Origin: Terrabacter sp. MAHUQ-38
Lineage (GTDB): Bacteria; Actinomycetota; Actinomycetes; Actinomycetales; Dermatophilaceae
Assembly: GCF_014518425.1 (NCBI RefSeq)
Contig: NZ_JACVCU010000001.1
Coordinates: forward strand, 930,001-994,000
Length of the DNA stretch: 64,000 nt
Direction of reading: 5' to 3'
The position numbers and the translations under genes are program-made. The notes beneath the pieces are model-generated. The model worked only from the letters and a program-made list of their open reading frames with translations, did no database searches and was not told the DNA's origin. Shown here one piece after another: positions 50,780 through 60,203 of the stretch (position 1 is the stretch's first letter; each line of letters opens with the position of its first letter).

Positions 50780-51049
50780 ATGGCAACCCGTACCGTCACC
50801 ATCGCCTCCTCGGTGGGCCTGCACGCCCGCCCGGCCGCCCTCTTCGTCGAGGCCGCGAGCAGCTCCGGCCTCGACGTCGAGATCGCCAAGCCGGGGGAGG
50901 ACCCGGTTGACGCGACGAGCATCCTCGGCGTCATGGCCCTCGGGGCCAAGTACGGCGAGGAGGTCGTCCTGACCGCCGACGGCGACGGCGCAGACGAGAC
51001 GCTCGACGAGCTCGTCGCGCTCCTGTCACGCGACCTCGACGCGGAGTAA
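50780..51049 (+). CDS. ptsH: Phosphocarrier protein HPr
   Basis: The 89-residue protein has the HPr active site GLHARPA with phospho-acceptor H15, and the region around residue 46 (DATSILGVMALG) where low-G+C Gram-positive bacteria carry the regulatory serine. It passes phosphate from enzyme I to the fructose permease encoded just upstream. GAAGGAG lies eight bases before the ATG. Confidence 0.96.
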   Translation: MATRTVTIASSVGLHARPAALFVEAASSSGLDVEIAKPGEDPVDATSILGVMALGAKYGEEVVLTADGDGADETLDELVALLSRDLDAE

Positions 51050-51054
51050 CGAGC

Positions 51055-52749
51055 ATGGCCGAGTCGGAACCCACGTCGGAGACCAGGCAGGGCATCGGCG
51101 TCAGCCCGGGCACGGCATACGGGCCGGTGGTGCAGGTCGCGCCACCGGTCCGGCCTCCGGCCGGCGAGCCGTCGGTCGACGACCAGGAGGCGGCGCTCGC
51201 CGACGTGCGCGCGGCCTTCGAGTCGGTGGCCGTCTCGCTCGAGGAGCGGGCGACGCGGGTCGAGGACACGGCCCAGCAGATCCTCAAGGCGACGGCCCTC
51301 ATCGCGCGCGACAAGGGCCTCGTCAAGGCCGCCGCCAAGGAGCTCGCCGCCGGGCACGGCCGGGCCAACTCGATCGCCAACGCCATCGAGACGTATGCCG
51401 TCCAGTTCGAGAAGCTCGGAGGGTACTTCGCCGAGCGGGTCGCCGACCTGCGAGACGTCGGATCCCGCGCTGTCGCAGCGGTTCTCGGGGTGCCGGCGCC
51501 GGGTGTGCCGGCGTTCTCGGAGCCGAGCGTCATCGTCGCGGAGGACCTCGCGCCCGCCGAGACGGCGACCCTCGACCGGTCACTCGTCGTCGGCATCATC
51601 ACCGAGGCGGGTGGGCGCACGAGCCACACCGCGATCCTCGCCGCGCAGATGGGGATCCCCGCCGTCGTGCAGCTGTCGCACGCCACCGAGATCCCCCCGG
51701 GCACGCCCGTGGCGCTGGACGGCGACTCCGGTGAGGTGACGATCGCCCCCGACATGGCGCTCGTGACCGCGCAGCGTGAGCGTGCCGCCCGGCGCGCCGA
51801 GGCGCTGGCGGCCCTGTCGGGTCCGGGCCTGACGGCCGACGGCCAGCCCGTCGCCCTGCTCGCCAACATCGGCGGCGTCGACGACGCCGTCGCGGCAGGG
51901 GCCCTGGACCTCGAGGGCGTCGGCCTCTTCCGCACCGAGTTCGTCTACCTGTCGGCGACGAAGGCCCCGACGGTCGAGGAGCAGACCGAGATCTACCGCG
52001 GCGTCTTCGCGCCGTTCGAGGGCCGCCGCGTTGTCGTGCGCACGCTCGACGCCGGCGCCGACAAGCCGCTCAAGTTCGCCGACCTCGGACCGGAGGAGAA
52101 CCCCGCCCTGGGGCGTCGCGGTCTGCGGCTCTCGGCCGAGCGGCCCGACCTGCTCGACGCCCAGCTCGAGGCGCTCGCGACCGCTGCGCGCGAGACCGGC
52201 GCCGACGTTCGCGTCATGGCGCCGATGGTCGCGACCGCCGAGGAGGCGGCGTGGTTCGCTCGGCGGGTGCGCGAGAACGGGCTGCCCAAGGCGGGAGTCA
52301 TGATCGAGGTGCCGGGTGCCGCGCTGCGGGCTCGTCACGTGCTCGACGAGGTCGACTTCGGCTCGCTCGGCACCAACGACCTCGCGCAGTACACCATGGC
52401 GGCCGACCGCATGCAGGGCGCGCTGTCCGACCTGCTCGACCCGTGGCAGCCGGCCGTGCTCGACGTCGTCGGTGCGGCGTGCGAGGGCGCGGCGTCGGTC
52501 GACCGGCCCATCGGGGTCTGCGGTGAGTCGGCGGGCGATCCGCTGCTCGCCCTCGTCCTCGTCGGGCTCGGCGTGACGAGCCTGTCGATGGCGCCGAGCA
52601 AGGTGCCCGTCGTGCGGCTCGCGCTGTCGCTCCACTCCGTCGCCGAGTGTCGCGCGCTCGCTGAGGCCGCCCGTGCCGCGCGCACCGCGGCCGACGCGCT
52701 GCACGCCGTGCGCGAGTCCGCGCGGGCCGAGCTCATCGAGCTGCTCTAG
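51055..52749 (+). CDS. ptsI: PTS enzyme I (phosphoenolpyruvate-protein phosphotransferase)
   Basis: The 564-residue protein has the swivelling phospho-histidine domain with H191 in GGRTSHTAILAAQMGIP, then the TIM-barrel PEP-binding domain (GVGLFRTEFVYLS, VVRTLDAGADKPLKF, ENPALGRRGLRLS, GTNDLAQYTMAADR and GVCGESAGDP with the catalytic Cys). It takes phosphate from PEP and gives it to HPr. It starts five bases after ptsH. With fruA and ptsH upstream, the operon holds every component of a fructose PTS. Confidence 0.95.
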   Translation: MAESEPTSETRQGIGVSPGTAYGPVVQVAPPVRPPAGEPSVDDQEAALADVRAAFESVAVSLEERATRVEDTAQQILKATALIARDKGLVKAAAKELAAGHGRANSIANAIETYAVQFEKLGGYFAERVADLRDVGSRAVAAVLGVPAPGVPAFSEPSVIVAEDLAPAETATLDRSLVVGIITEAGGRTSHTAILAAQMGIPAVVQLSHATEIPPGTPVALDGDSGEVTIAPDMALVTAQRERAARRAEALAALSGPGLTADGQPVALLANIGGVDDAVAAGALDLEGVGLFRTEFVYLSATKAPTVEEQTEIYRGVFAPFEGRRVVVRTLDAGADKPLKFADLGPEENPALGRRGLRLSAERPDLLDAQLEALATAARETGADVRVMAPMVATAEEAAWFARRVRENGLPKAGVMIEVPGAALRARHVLDEVDFGSLGTNDLAQYTMAADRMQGALSDLLDPWQPAVLDVVGAACEGAASVDRPIGVCGESAGDPLLALVLVGLGVTSLSMAPSKVPVVRLALSLHSVAECRALAEAARAARTAADALHAVRESARAELIELL

Positions 52750-52810
52750 GGCGCAACCTCTGCCCGGCGAGTGGGTAGGGGCCGAGTGTCCCCGACACAT
52801 GGAGGTACCC

Positions 52811-53968
52811 ATGGACCTCGAGATGTTCCACGGACTCGCGGAGACCACCGGACCGTTCGCGAGCGTCACCATCGACGTGACGAAGACCGACCCGGCCAAC
52901 GCCGACCACATCGAGTCACGGTGGCGCGACATCGAGCGCCGGCTGCGTGAGGAGGGTGCGCCCGACGGCGTGCTCGACAGCCTGCGTGACGCCGCGCTGG
53001 AGCCCACCGGCAAGGGAGGCGAACGCGGGCGCCTGCTCGTCGCCACGACCGACGGGGTGGTCGCGAACCAGGACCTGCCCCGACGACCCGACCAGGACGC
53101 CACCTGGGGGCCGATCCCCTCGCTGGTGCCCGCCGTGCGGGCCCTTGCGGGCTCCCTCCCGCACGTGCTGGTCCGGCTCGACCGCACGGGTGCCGACATC
53201 GAGGTGTGCGGCGGTCACGCGGGCCTCGAGCACGAGACGCATGAGGTGCAGGGCGACCACGACGAGCTGCACCAGGTGCACACGGGAGGCATGGCGCAGC
53301 GCCGCTTCCAGGCCCGAGTCGAGGACTCGTGGGAGCACAACGCCGCCGCGGTGGCTGACGAGCTCGACCGAGTCGTGCGGACCCATCGCCCCACCACGGT
53401 CATCCTCATGGGCGACGAGCACGCCATGAGCTTCCTCGAGCGGCATGCGAGTGAGGAGCTGCGGGTGCTCCTCGTCCGCAGCGCCACCGGCGGACGCGCC
53501 GCGGGAACCTCCGAGGAGGCCGTCCGCGACACGACGTCCTCGGTGCTCGCTCGGGCGCGCGCCGAGGCGGAGGCCGAGGTCGTCGAACGGTTCAACGAGC
53601 AGACCGGGCGCGCCGGGGCCGCGAGTGACGGGCTCGGCCCCGTCGTCGAGGTGCTGCAGCGCGCCCAGGTGGAGCAGCTGCTCCTCATCGAGGGCCGCGT
53701 GCACGAGGAGGAGCTCTGGGTCGGTCAGGGTCGCCTGCAGCTCGGCCTCACGCGCGAGGACGCACAGCTCGCGGGGGCCACCGAGCCCCAGAGGGCACCC
53801 GCAGACGCTGCCCTCGTGTGGGCGGCCGTGTGCTCACGGGCCGGCGTGACGCTGCTCGACCCGGGGCAGGTCAACCCGGCCGACGGTGTCGGGGCGCTGC
53901 TCCGATGGTCCGACGAGTCGACGCCACGCTCACGCATTCCGAGCATGCCGGGACACGGAGGTCAGTGA
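52811..53968 (+). CDS. Rv2629-like release-factor-family (BaeRF) protein
   Basis: The 385-residue protein resembles mycobacterial Rv2629 and the bacterial archaeo-eukaryotic release factor (eRF1-like) family: N-terminal TTGPFASVTIDVTKTDPANA, VRLDRTGADIEVCGG, the central GGMAQRRFQARVEDSWEHNA (a GxxQ/R-type loop as in Vms1/eRF1 domain 2) and the C-terminal NPADGVGALLRW. The family is associated with hypoxia, dormancy and rescue of stalled ribosomes; exact function unproven. Start: ATG 52811 with GGAGG five bases upstream. Its stop overlaps the convergent SRPBCC gene by seven bases. Confidence 0.82.
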   Translation: MDLEMFHGLAETTGPFASVTIDVTKTDPANADHIESRWRDIERRLREEGAPDGVLDSLRDAALEPTGKGGERGRLLVATTDGVVANQDLPRRPDQDATWGPIPSLVPAVRALAGSLPHVLVRLDRTGADIEVCGGHAGLEHETHEVQGDHDELHQVHTGGMAQRRFQARVEDSWEHNAAAVADELDRVVRTHRPTTVILMGDEHAMSFLERHASEELRVLLVRSATGGRAAGTSEEAVRDTTSSVLARARAEAEAEVVERFNEQTGRAGAASDGLGPVVEVLQRAQVEQLLLIEGRVHEEELWVGQGRLQLGLTREDAQLAGATEPQRAPADAALVWAAVCSRAGVTLLDPGQVNPADGVGALLRWSDESTPRSRIPSMPGHGGQ

Positions 53969-54414
53969 CCGTCGCCGCGCGCCCCTGACTCGGCGAACGT
54001 CTTGAAGGCGTCCATGACCGACTGGCTCTGCCTGGGGAAGCTCTTCCCGAAGAGGAGTCCGGCGAGCTTCATGAGACCGCTGAACCGGAACTCGTTGTGC
54101 GCGACCCACCGCGTGGCGTCCGGGCCGGACTCGTGGAACTCGTTGCGGGTGACGTTGTGGACGCCCTTGGCGTCGTAGGTGGCCTCGAACGCGTACGGCA
54201 GGTCGCGCCGCGTCACGGTCTCGACCATCTCCAGGGTGCCCCGGCCCCGGCGGAAGGTCAGCTTCGACTGCGCGCCGGGATGGCCCGGCGTGCCGTGGAT
54301 GGGCTCGAAGGAGATCAGGCCTTCCATCCACTTCGGCAGGCTGGCCGGGTCGTCGAAGAGCTCGATGAACCGCGCCCGCGGCACGTTGACGACGATCTCC
54401 TGGGTGTACTCCAT
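53962..54414 (-). CDS. SRPBCC/START-like protein
   Basis: The 150-residue protein has the polyketide-cyclase/START fold: MEYTQEIVVNVPRARFIELF, DDPASLPKWMEGLISFEPIH, an antiparallel sheet in the middle (EMVETVTRRDLPYAFEATYD) and the long C-terminal helix RQSQSVMDAFKTFAES. Such proteins bind lipids or hydrophobic ligands; the ligand is unknown. ATG 54414. Convergent with, and overlapping, the Rv2629-like gene; divergent from the cyclase gene. Confidence 0.85.
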   Translation of the reverse strand: MEYTQEIVVNVPRARFIELFDDPASLPKWMEGLISFEPIHGTPGHPGAQSKLTFRRGRGTLEMVETVTRRDLPYAFEATYDAKGVHNVTRNEFHESGPDATRWVAHNEFRFSGLMKLAGLLFGKSFPRQSQSVMDAFKTFAESGARGDGH

Positions 54415-54543
54415 GGACGAACGCTACTGCGGCCCGCTCCGGTGACCCGTGCCTCGCGGCCCGGGGCCGATGCACCGGTCTTGACGCGCGATGAGCTCAC
54501 CAACCACGCTCAGAACGGCAGGGTCGGGGGAGGGAGGAGCCCC

Positions 54544-57180
54544 GTGCGCGAGCTGCTGTCCGGGACGGTGTCGATGCTGTTCTCCGACATCGAGGGCTCG
54601 ACCCTGCTGCTGAGCCGGCTGGGGCGCCGGTACGCCGAGGCGCTGGACGGCCACCGCGCGGTGCTCCGCTCCGCGTGGGCTGCTCACGGCGGCACCGAGA
54701 TGGGCACAGAGGGGGACAGCTTCTTCGTGGTGTTCCCGACCGCGGAGGGAGCGGTCCAGGCAGCGGTCCAGGCCCAGCGAGCGCTGGAGCGCCATGCCTG
54801 GCCCGGGGACGAGCGGGTGCGGGTGCGCATGGGCATCCACACCGGGACGCCGCAGGTTCACGACGACGACTACGTCGGGATGGACGTGCACCGGGCCGCC
54901 CGGATCGCCGCGTCCGCTCATGGAGGGCAGGCCGTCCTGTCGGCGGTGGCCGCCGAGCTGGCTCGCGACGGCCTGCCCCAGGGCGTCGGGCTGAAAGACC
55001 TCGGCAGCCACCATCTCAAGGACATCCCCGAGCCGGAGCGACTGTTCCAGCTCACCGTCGAGGGCCTGCAGAACGACTTCCCGGCGCTCAAGACGCTGGG
55101 GGCGTCGTCCAGCCTGCCGGTCCCGACCACGCGCCTGGTCGGGCGTGGGGCGCCCGTCGCAGAGCTGGTCGACCTGGTCGCATCGCGCGAGGTCAGGCTG
55201 GTCACGCTCACCGGACCAGGAGGTTCGGGCAAGACCCGGCTCGCGATCGAGGTGGCCGGCAACCTCGTGACGGCCTTTCCCGACGGCGTCTTCTTCCTGC
55301 CGCTGGCCTCGGTCACCACCGCGGAGGTCATGTGGACCACCATCGCTGACGTGCTGGACCTGCCGAGGGGCAGCCGTATGCCGCCGCGGCTGCTCGAGCA
55401 GGTGGCGCTCCGCGCGGCCCTCTTCGTCCTCGACAACCTCGAGCAGGTCGACGGCGCCGACGACGTCGTCACCGAGCTGCTGGCGGCCGCGCCGCGCGCC
55501 GCTGTCGTGGCGAGCTCGCGTCGCCCGCTGGGGGTCCCGGGCGAGCAGCTCTACCCGGTCCCGCCACTGGGGCTCCCGGCCGGCTCGACCCTCGCGGCTG
55601 CCGAGGACTCCCCGGCGGTGCAGCTGTTCGTCCACCACGCGCGCAGCGTGCGCCCCGACTTCCGGCTGACCGCCGAGAACGTCGAAGCCGTGGTCGCCAT
55701 CTGCCGTCACCTCGACGGGTTGCCCTTGGCCATCGAGCTGTCCGCTGCTCGGGTTCGCCTGCTCGGTCCGCAGGCTCTCCTGCGTCGGATCGACACGAGC
55801 CTCGACACGGCGTCGATGAGCCGTCATGGCCCACCCAGGCACCGGACGCTGCGCGAGACCCTCGCGTGGTCCTACGACCTGCTCCCGGAGGACCAGCGGG
55901 CGTTCTTCCGTCGCCTGGGGGTGTTCGCGGGCGGGGCGGACCTCGACGCGGTGGGCGCAGTGGCAACCGCTGTCCCGTCGGGCGACCGGCCCGCCGCCAC
56001 CCTCGACCTCGTGGCCGACCTGGTCGACGCCAGCCTCGTCGTCATGTCCGAGACACCGGACGGCGAGCCGCGCATCGCTCTGCTGGAGACGATCCGCTCC
56101 TTTGCCCTTGAGGAGCTGCGCGCCGACGGCGAGCTCGACGACGCCCGCTCCGTGCACGCAGGCCACTACCTGCAGGTCGCCGAACGGCTGAAGGTGACGC
56201 GCGACTCCGACCACCTGCTCGCCCTGAGCCAGGCGGAGACCGAGCTCGACAACTTCCGAGAGGCCCTGGCCTGGGCCGTGCGCCAAGGGAAGGCGACGGG
56301 GGGCTCCGCAAGCGCCGGCACCACGATCGCCATCCGGCTGTCGTCGTCGCTCGGATGGCTCTGGTACACGGGCGGATACGTCGTCGAAGGTTGCCGCTGG
56401 CTCGAGGTGGCCCTCGCACAGGCGGGAAGTGCGCCGTCGGCGGAGCTCGCTGACTGCCTGGGAACCTATGCCAACCTCCTGATCGCCCGAGGAGAGGCAG
56501 AGCGCGCCTGTGAGTACGCCACACAGAGCCTGGTGGTCGCGCGCACGGTCACCGACGTGGAGCGGGAGGCGTATGCCATGGGCGTCCTGGGGACCGCGCA
56601 GCTGCACCGAGGAGACGTCGAGTCCGCGCGCCAGACCTTCGAGGACTCCTTGGTGTTGCACCGCCGCATCGGCAACCAGTTCAGGCTCACCCGGGCCCTG
56701 GGCAACCTCGCCGGAGTCGAGGAGGAGCTCGGCCACTACGACCGAGCCGAGGAGCTGACCCTCGAGGCACTCGAGGTCGTCCGCGCGGCCGGCGACCTGC
56801 ACGAGGCGGCGGTCCAGGGCCAGAACCTCGCCAACCTGCTCGCGGTGAGCGGACGCGCAGACGAGGCCGGCCGGCTCGCGCAGTCGCTCATCGGGCAGGT
56901 CCTGCAGCTGCACAGCCCGAACCTGACCATGGCGTTCGCCAACACGTACACGAACATCCTCGTCCGGCTCGGCGACCCCGTACGCGCCGCGCACCTGCTC
57001 GGCGCCGAGGAGGCCATGAGAGACCGCCTGTCGCTGCCGAACCCGTATCAGCAGGAAGAGCAGGCCGAGGCCTGGACTGCGGTGAAGGGCCTCATCTCAG
57101 CCCAGGACTGGGAGCGCGAGATCCAGACCGGGCGGGAAGCCTCGGTGGAGGACCTGCTTGTCGGACTCAGGGAGGGCTGA
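54544..57180 (+). CDS. Class III nucleotidyl cyclase fused to AAA/STAND ATPase and TPR domain
   Basis: The 878-residue protein starts with a class III cyclase domain (1-165): FSDIEGST with metal-binding D15, GTEGDSFF with D58, then VRVRMGIHTGTPQ and YVGMDVHRAARIA. A STAND-type ATPase follows (195-520; Walker A TGPGGSGKT 223-231, VLDNLEQVDG as Walker B, then RHRTLRETLAWSYDLLPED), and a TPR-like helical region (560-860). This is the layout of mycobacterial cyclase-regulators such as Rv0386/Rv1358 but without a C-terminal LuxR HTH, so it is probably a cAMP-making signalling protein rather than a direct regulator. GTG start with GGAGGGAGGAG upstream. Confidence 0.88.
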   Translation: MRELLSGTVSMLFSDIEGSTLLLSRLGRRYAEALDGHRAVLRSAWAAHGGTEMGTEGDSFFVVFPTAEGAVQAAVQAQRALERHAWPGDERVRVRMGIHTGTPQVHDDDYVGMDVHRAARIAASAHGGQAVLSAVAAELARDGLPQGVGLKDLGSHHLKDIPEPERLFQLTVEGLQNDFPALKTLGASSSLPVPTTRLVGRGAPVAELVDLVASREVRLVTLTGPGGSGKTRLAIEVAGNLVTAFPDGVFFLPLASVTTAEVMWTTIADVLDLPRGSRMPPRLLEQVALRAALFVLDNLEQVDGADDVVTELLAAAPRAAVVASSRRPLGVPGEQLYPVPPLGLPAGSTLAAAEDSPAVQLFVHHARSVRPDFRLTAENVEAVVAICRHLDGLPLAIELSAARVRLLGPQALLRRIDTSLDTASMSRHGPPRHRTLRETLAWSYDLLPEDQRAFFRRLGVFAGGADLDAVGAVATAVPSGDRPAATLDLVADLVDASLVVMSETPDGEPRIALLETIRSFALEELRADGELDDARSVHAGHYLQVAERLKVTRDSDHLLALSQAETELDNFREALAWAVRQGKATGGSASAGTTIAIRLSSSLGWLWYTGGYVVEGCRWLEVALAQAGSAPSAELADCLGTYANLLIARGEAERACEYATQSLVVARTVTDVEREAYAMGVLGTAQLHRGDVESARQTFEDSLVLHRRIGNQFRLTRALGNLAGVEEELGHYDRAEELTLEALEVVRAAGDLHEAAVQGQNLANLLAVSGRADEAGRLAQSLIGQVLQLHSPNLTMAFANTYTNILVRLGDPVRAAHLLGAEEAMRDRLSLPNPYQQEEQAEAWTAVKGLISAQDWEREIQTGREASVEDLLVGLREG

Positions 57181-57241
57181 CCCGCTCCGGTCCGGGCGTC
57201 CTCACCGTTTCCGGCACTCCGGCATCGCCGGAGGAGCGACG

Positions 57242-57802
57242 ATGGACTCCTGGGGTGACCTCGACGACCGTGAGGAGCGAGACATGCACGTGCCCGTCGA
57301 ACCGCGCAGCAGGGTCAACTACTTCCACGGGCGCTTGGTGACCGCAGACGACCTCAGGCGCGAGCAGGAGCAGTTCCGGGCGCGACAGTGGTTGCACAAC
57401 CGGATGCTCCACGGCTACGGCGTCGCCACGGGTCTGGAGGTGACGGTCCTCGACGACGAGCTGCACGTGTCGCCGGGCCTGGCCATCGACGGGCTGGGAC
57501 GCGAGATCGTCCTGACCGACCTGCACACCGTCGACGGCAGCGGGGTCGTGACCGAGAGCCACGGACGCGTCCAGCTCGTCGTCACCTGGGCCGAGGAACC
57601 GGTGGACGAGGTGCTCGGACCCGATGGGCCGGAGCCGAGTCGCTTCGTCGAGAACCCTCGCCTCTTCCTGACCGAGCACCACGTCGGTGAGCCCCCGGTG
57701 GATGCCGTCCTGCTGGCTCGCATCCACCGCCGCGGGCACGAGCTCGTCGTCGACGCATCGGTACGCCGCCACGTGTACCAGCACGTGCACCACGACGGCT
57801 GA
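57242..57802 (+). CDS. Conserved small protein resembling phage-baseplate/eCIS-associated proteins
   Basis: The 186-residue protein contains RSRVNYFHGRLVTADDLRRE, QWLHNRMLHGYGVATGLEVT, then HVSPGLAIDGLGREIVLTD. The (N)YFxGxLLTAxDL...LHNRLLHGWGVVxGLEV pattern occurs in proteins near phage-tail-like or carbohydrate-active gene sets; its function is unknown. Two ATG codons, 57242 and 57284, each have a GGAGGAG-type site seven to eight bases upstream; the second matches the conserved start better. It converges on ligD with five bases between the stop codons. Confidence 0.65.
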   Translation: MDSWGDLDDREERDMHVPVEPRSRVNYFHGRLVTADDLRREQEQFRARQWLHNRMLHGYGVATGLEVTVLDDELHVSPGLAIDGLGREIVLTDLHTVDGSGVVTESHGRVQLVVTWAEEPVDEVLGPDGPEPSRFVENPRLFLTEHHVGEPPVDAVLLARIHRRGHELVVDASVRRHVYQHVHHDG

Positions 57803-57807
57803 GTCGG

Positions 57808-59985
57808 CTAGCGCCCCGCGGACAGGACGTCGGCGAGGTCGTAGCTGACGGGCTCCTCGAGCTGGTCGAAGGTGCAGGACTCGGGCGTGCGGTCGTCGCG
57901 CCACCGGACGAACTGCGCCGTGTGACGGAAGCGCGTGCCCTCCATGTGGTCGTAGCGCACCTCGACGACGCGCTCGGGACGGAGCGGAACGAACGACAGG
58001 TCCTTCTGGTTGTTCCACCGGGAGAACTCCGAGGACCGTGGCGTCCGGACGCCGTCCTCTGGCTTGGCCCAGTTCCAGGGGTGCTCGTCCCACTCCGCGA
58101 TGAGGGGCTGGAGCTCCTCGAAGAGCTCTTGGCGCCGCGCCATCGGGAACGCCCCGATGACACCGACCGACGCGAGCTGCCCGTCGTCGCCGTACAGCCC
58201 GAGCAGGAGGGAGCCGATCGCGTGGGGTCCGCTCTTGTGGACGCGGTAGCCGGCGACGACGCAGTCGGCGGTCCGCTCGTGCTTGATCTTGAACATGAGC
58301 CGCTTGTCCGGCTCGTACGCGACGTCGACCGGCTTCGCGATGACCCCGTCGAGCCCGGCTCCCTCGAACTGCGTGAACCAGCCCTTGGCGACGTCGCGGT
58401 CGGCGGTCGCGGCGGTGAGGTGGACGGGGGCGGACGCCTTGGCCAGCGCCTTCTCGAGGGCCGCGCGACGCTCCGAGAACGGCCGGCCCGTGTAGTCATC
58501 GCCGTCCAGGGACAGGAGGTCGAACGCGACGAACGACGCCGGCGTCTCGGCCGCGAGCTTCTTGACCCGTGACGCGGCCGGGTGGATCCGCTGCTGGAGC
58601 AGGTCGAAGTCGAGACGGTCGCCGGACCCGGGCGCGATGAGCACGATCTCGCCGTCGATGACGCACTTCTGCGGGAAGTTCGCGAGCACCGCCTCGACGA
58701 CGTCGGGGAAGTAACGCGTCATCGGCTTCTCGTTGCGCGACCCGATCTCGACGAGGTCGCCGGACCGGAAGATGATCGACCGGAACCCGTCCCACTTCGG
58801 TTCGTACAGCGCCTGGACCTTGACCGCGCTGAAGTCCTTGACCGGCTTCGCGAGCATCGGCGCGACGGGCGGCACGACGGGCCCCCACACGTCGCGCAGG
58901 TCGGCGTCGCGCTCCGCCTTCGGCGCCATGTACTCCTCGTCGGACTTGTCCTGGCGGCGCTTGCTCGGCTGCACGCGAGGCGGCTCGCCCGGCATCTTGG
59001 GGTAGTCGGGCGGGAAGTTCAGCTCGCCGAGGCCGCGTTCGTCGACGTCCTTGTCCCACAAGGCGATTGCTGCGGCGACGTCGCCGACGGCATCGTCGAT
59101 CCCCGCCCAGGCGTCGCCGCGCGACGCGACGAGCGCGGGCACTGTGCGGACCGTCAGCTCCTTCGGGTCGACCGACCCGAGCTCGTCCCACGTCACCGGC
59201 GTCGAGACCGGGGCGCCGGGCAGGGGTCGCGGGGAGTACGCCGAGGCGATGGTGCGGTCGCGGCACGCCTGGTTGAAGTCGACGAAGATCCGCTCGCCGC
59301 GCTCCTCCTTCCACCACGACGTCGTCACGAGGTCGGGCAGGCGCCGCTCGAGCTCGCGCGCGATCCCGATGACGCCGTGCCGCACGTCGAGGAACTCGTG
59401 CGTCGGGGCCACTCGCGCGTACACGTGGACGCCACGGTTGCCCGACGTCTTCGCCCAGGCGGTCAGCCCGATCTCCTTCATGACCTCCCTCAGGGCGTGG
59501 GCCGCCTCGACCGCGTCGGCGAACCCGCGACCCGGCTGTGGGTCGAGGTCGATCCGCAGCTCGTCGGGGTTGTTGACGTCCCCCGTGCGCACGGGCCACG
59601 GGTGGAAGGTGATCGTGTTCATCTGCGCCGCCCACACGGCGCTCGCGATCTCGTCGATGACGAGCTGCGGGTGCTTGCGGCCCGACGGATACGTGCACAT
59701 CACCGTTCGCGTCCAGTCGGGCACGCCCTTCGGCGGGTTCTTCGAGAAGAACTCCTCACCCTCGATGCCCTCCGGGAACCGCTGGAGCGTCACGGGCCGG
59801 TCGCCGAGCGCGCGGAGCATCGGGTCGGCGACGGCGACGAGGTAGTCGGCCAGGTCGAGCTTCGTGACCGGCTTTCCGTCGGCCATGCCGGCCGCCGGCC
59901 ACAGGACGCGGTCGGGGCTCGAGACGCGCACCTCCCGCACCCCTGACGGACCTGGCGCTTCGACGACGGCGGGCTTGGCGCTCAC
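57808..59985 (-). CDS. ligD: LigD-type bifunctional Pol-Lig, without phosphoesterase domain
   Basis: The 725-residue protein has an N-terminal primase-polymerase domain (about 15-310; catalytic LRIDLDPQPG D146/D148 and FVDFNQ D235) and a C-terminal ATP-dependent ligase (about 370-720; adenylated lysine K397 in YEPKWDG, then VIDGEIV and DGVIAKP). The 3'-phosphoesterase domain of mycobacterial LigD is absent, and the domain order is Pol-Lig. It repairs double-strand breaks by end joining with Ku, which is not in this window. Start GTG 59985 with a weak site; divergent from the DUF362 gene across about 200 bases. Confidence 0.92.
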   Translation of the reverse strand: MSAKPAVVEAPGPSGVREVRVSSPDRVLWPAAGMADGKPVTKLDLADYLVAVADPMLRALGDRPVTLQRFPEGIEGEEFFSKNPPKGVPDWTRTVMCTYPSGRKHPQLVIDEIASAVWAAQMNTITFHPWPVRTGDVNNPDELRIDLDPQPGRGFADAVEAAHALREVMKEIGLTAWAKTSGNRGVHVYARVAPTHEFLDVRHGVIGIARELERRLPDLVTTSWWKEERGERIFVDFNQACRDRTIASAYSPRPLPGAPVSTPVTWDELGSVDPKELTVRTVPALVASRGDAWAGIDDAVGDVAAAIALWDKDVDERGLGELNFPPDYPKMPGEPPRVQPSKRRQDKSDEEYMAPKAERDADLRDVWGPVVPPVAPMLAKPVKDFSAVKVQALYEPKWDGFRSIIFRSGDLVEIGSRNEKPMTRYFPDVVEAVLANFPQKCVIDGEIVLIAPGSGDRLDFDLLQQRIHPAASRVKKLAAETPASFVAFDLLSLDGDDYTGRPFSERRAALEKALAKASAPVHLTAATADRDVAKGWFTQFEGAGLDGVIAKPVDVAYEPDKRLMFKIKHERTADCVVAGYRVHKSGPHAIGSLLLGLYGDDGQLASVGVIGAFPMARRQELFEELQPLIAEWDEHPWNWAKPEDGVRTPRSSEFSRWNNQKDLSFVPLRPERVVEVRYDHMEGTRFRHTAQFVRWRDDRTPESCTFDQLEEPVSYDLADVLSAGR

Positions 59986-60203
59986 CCGCCGATCGTAGCC
60001 ACGCACCACGACATCCCCGCCGACATCCGCATCGAGCGCTCGACGCGAGTTCACGCAGAGCCCTGCGGTGCCTGTGCACTGAGTCGTCCGGCGATGCAGC
60101 ATGGTCGTCGAACGGCTGCGTCACCTGATAACCCGATGCACAGGCAACGGCGCGCCCTCCCGATCCGCGCCCGCGCACGCGGCAGCACTGCTTTCATGGA
60201 GGT

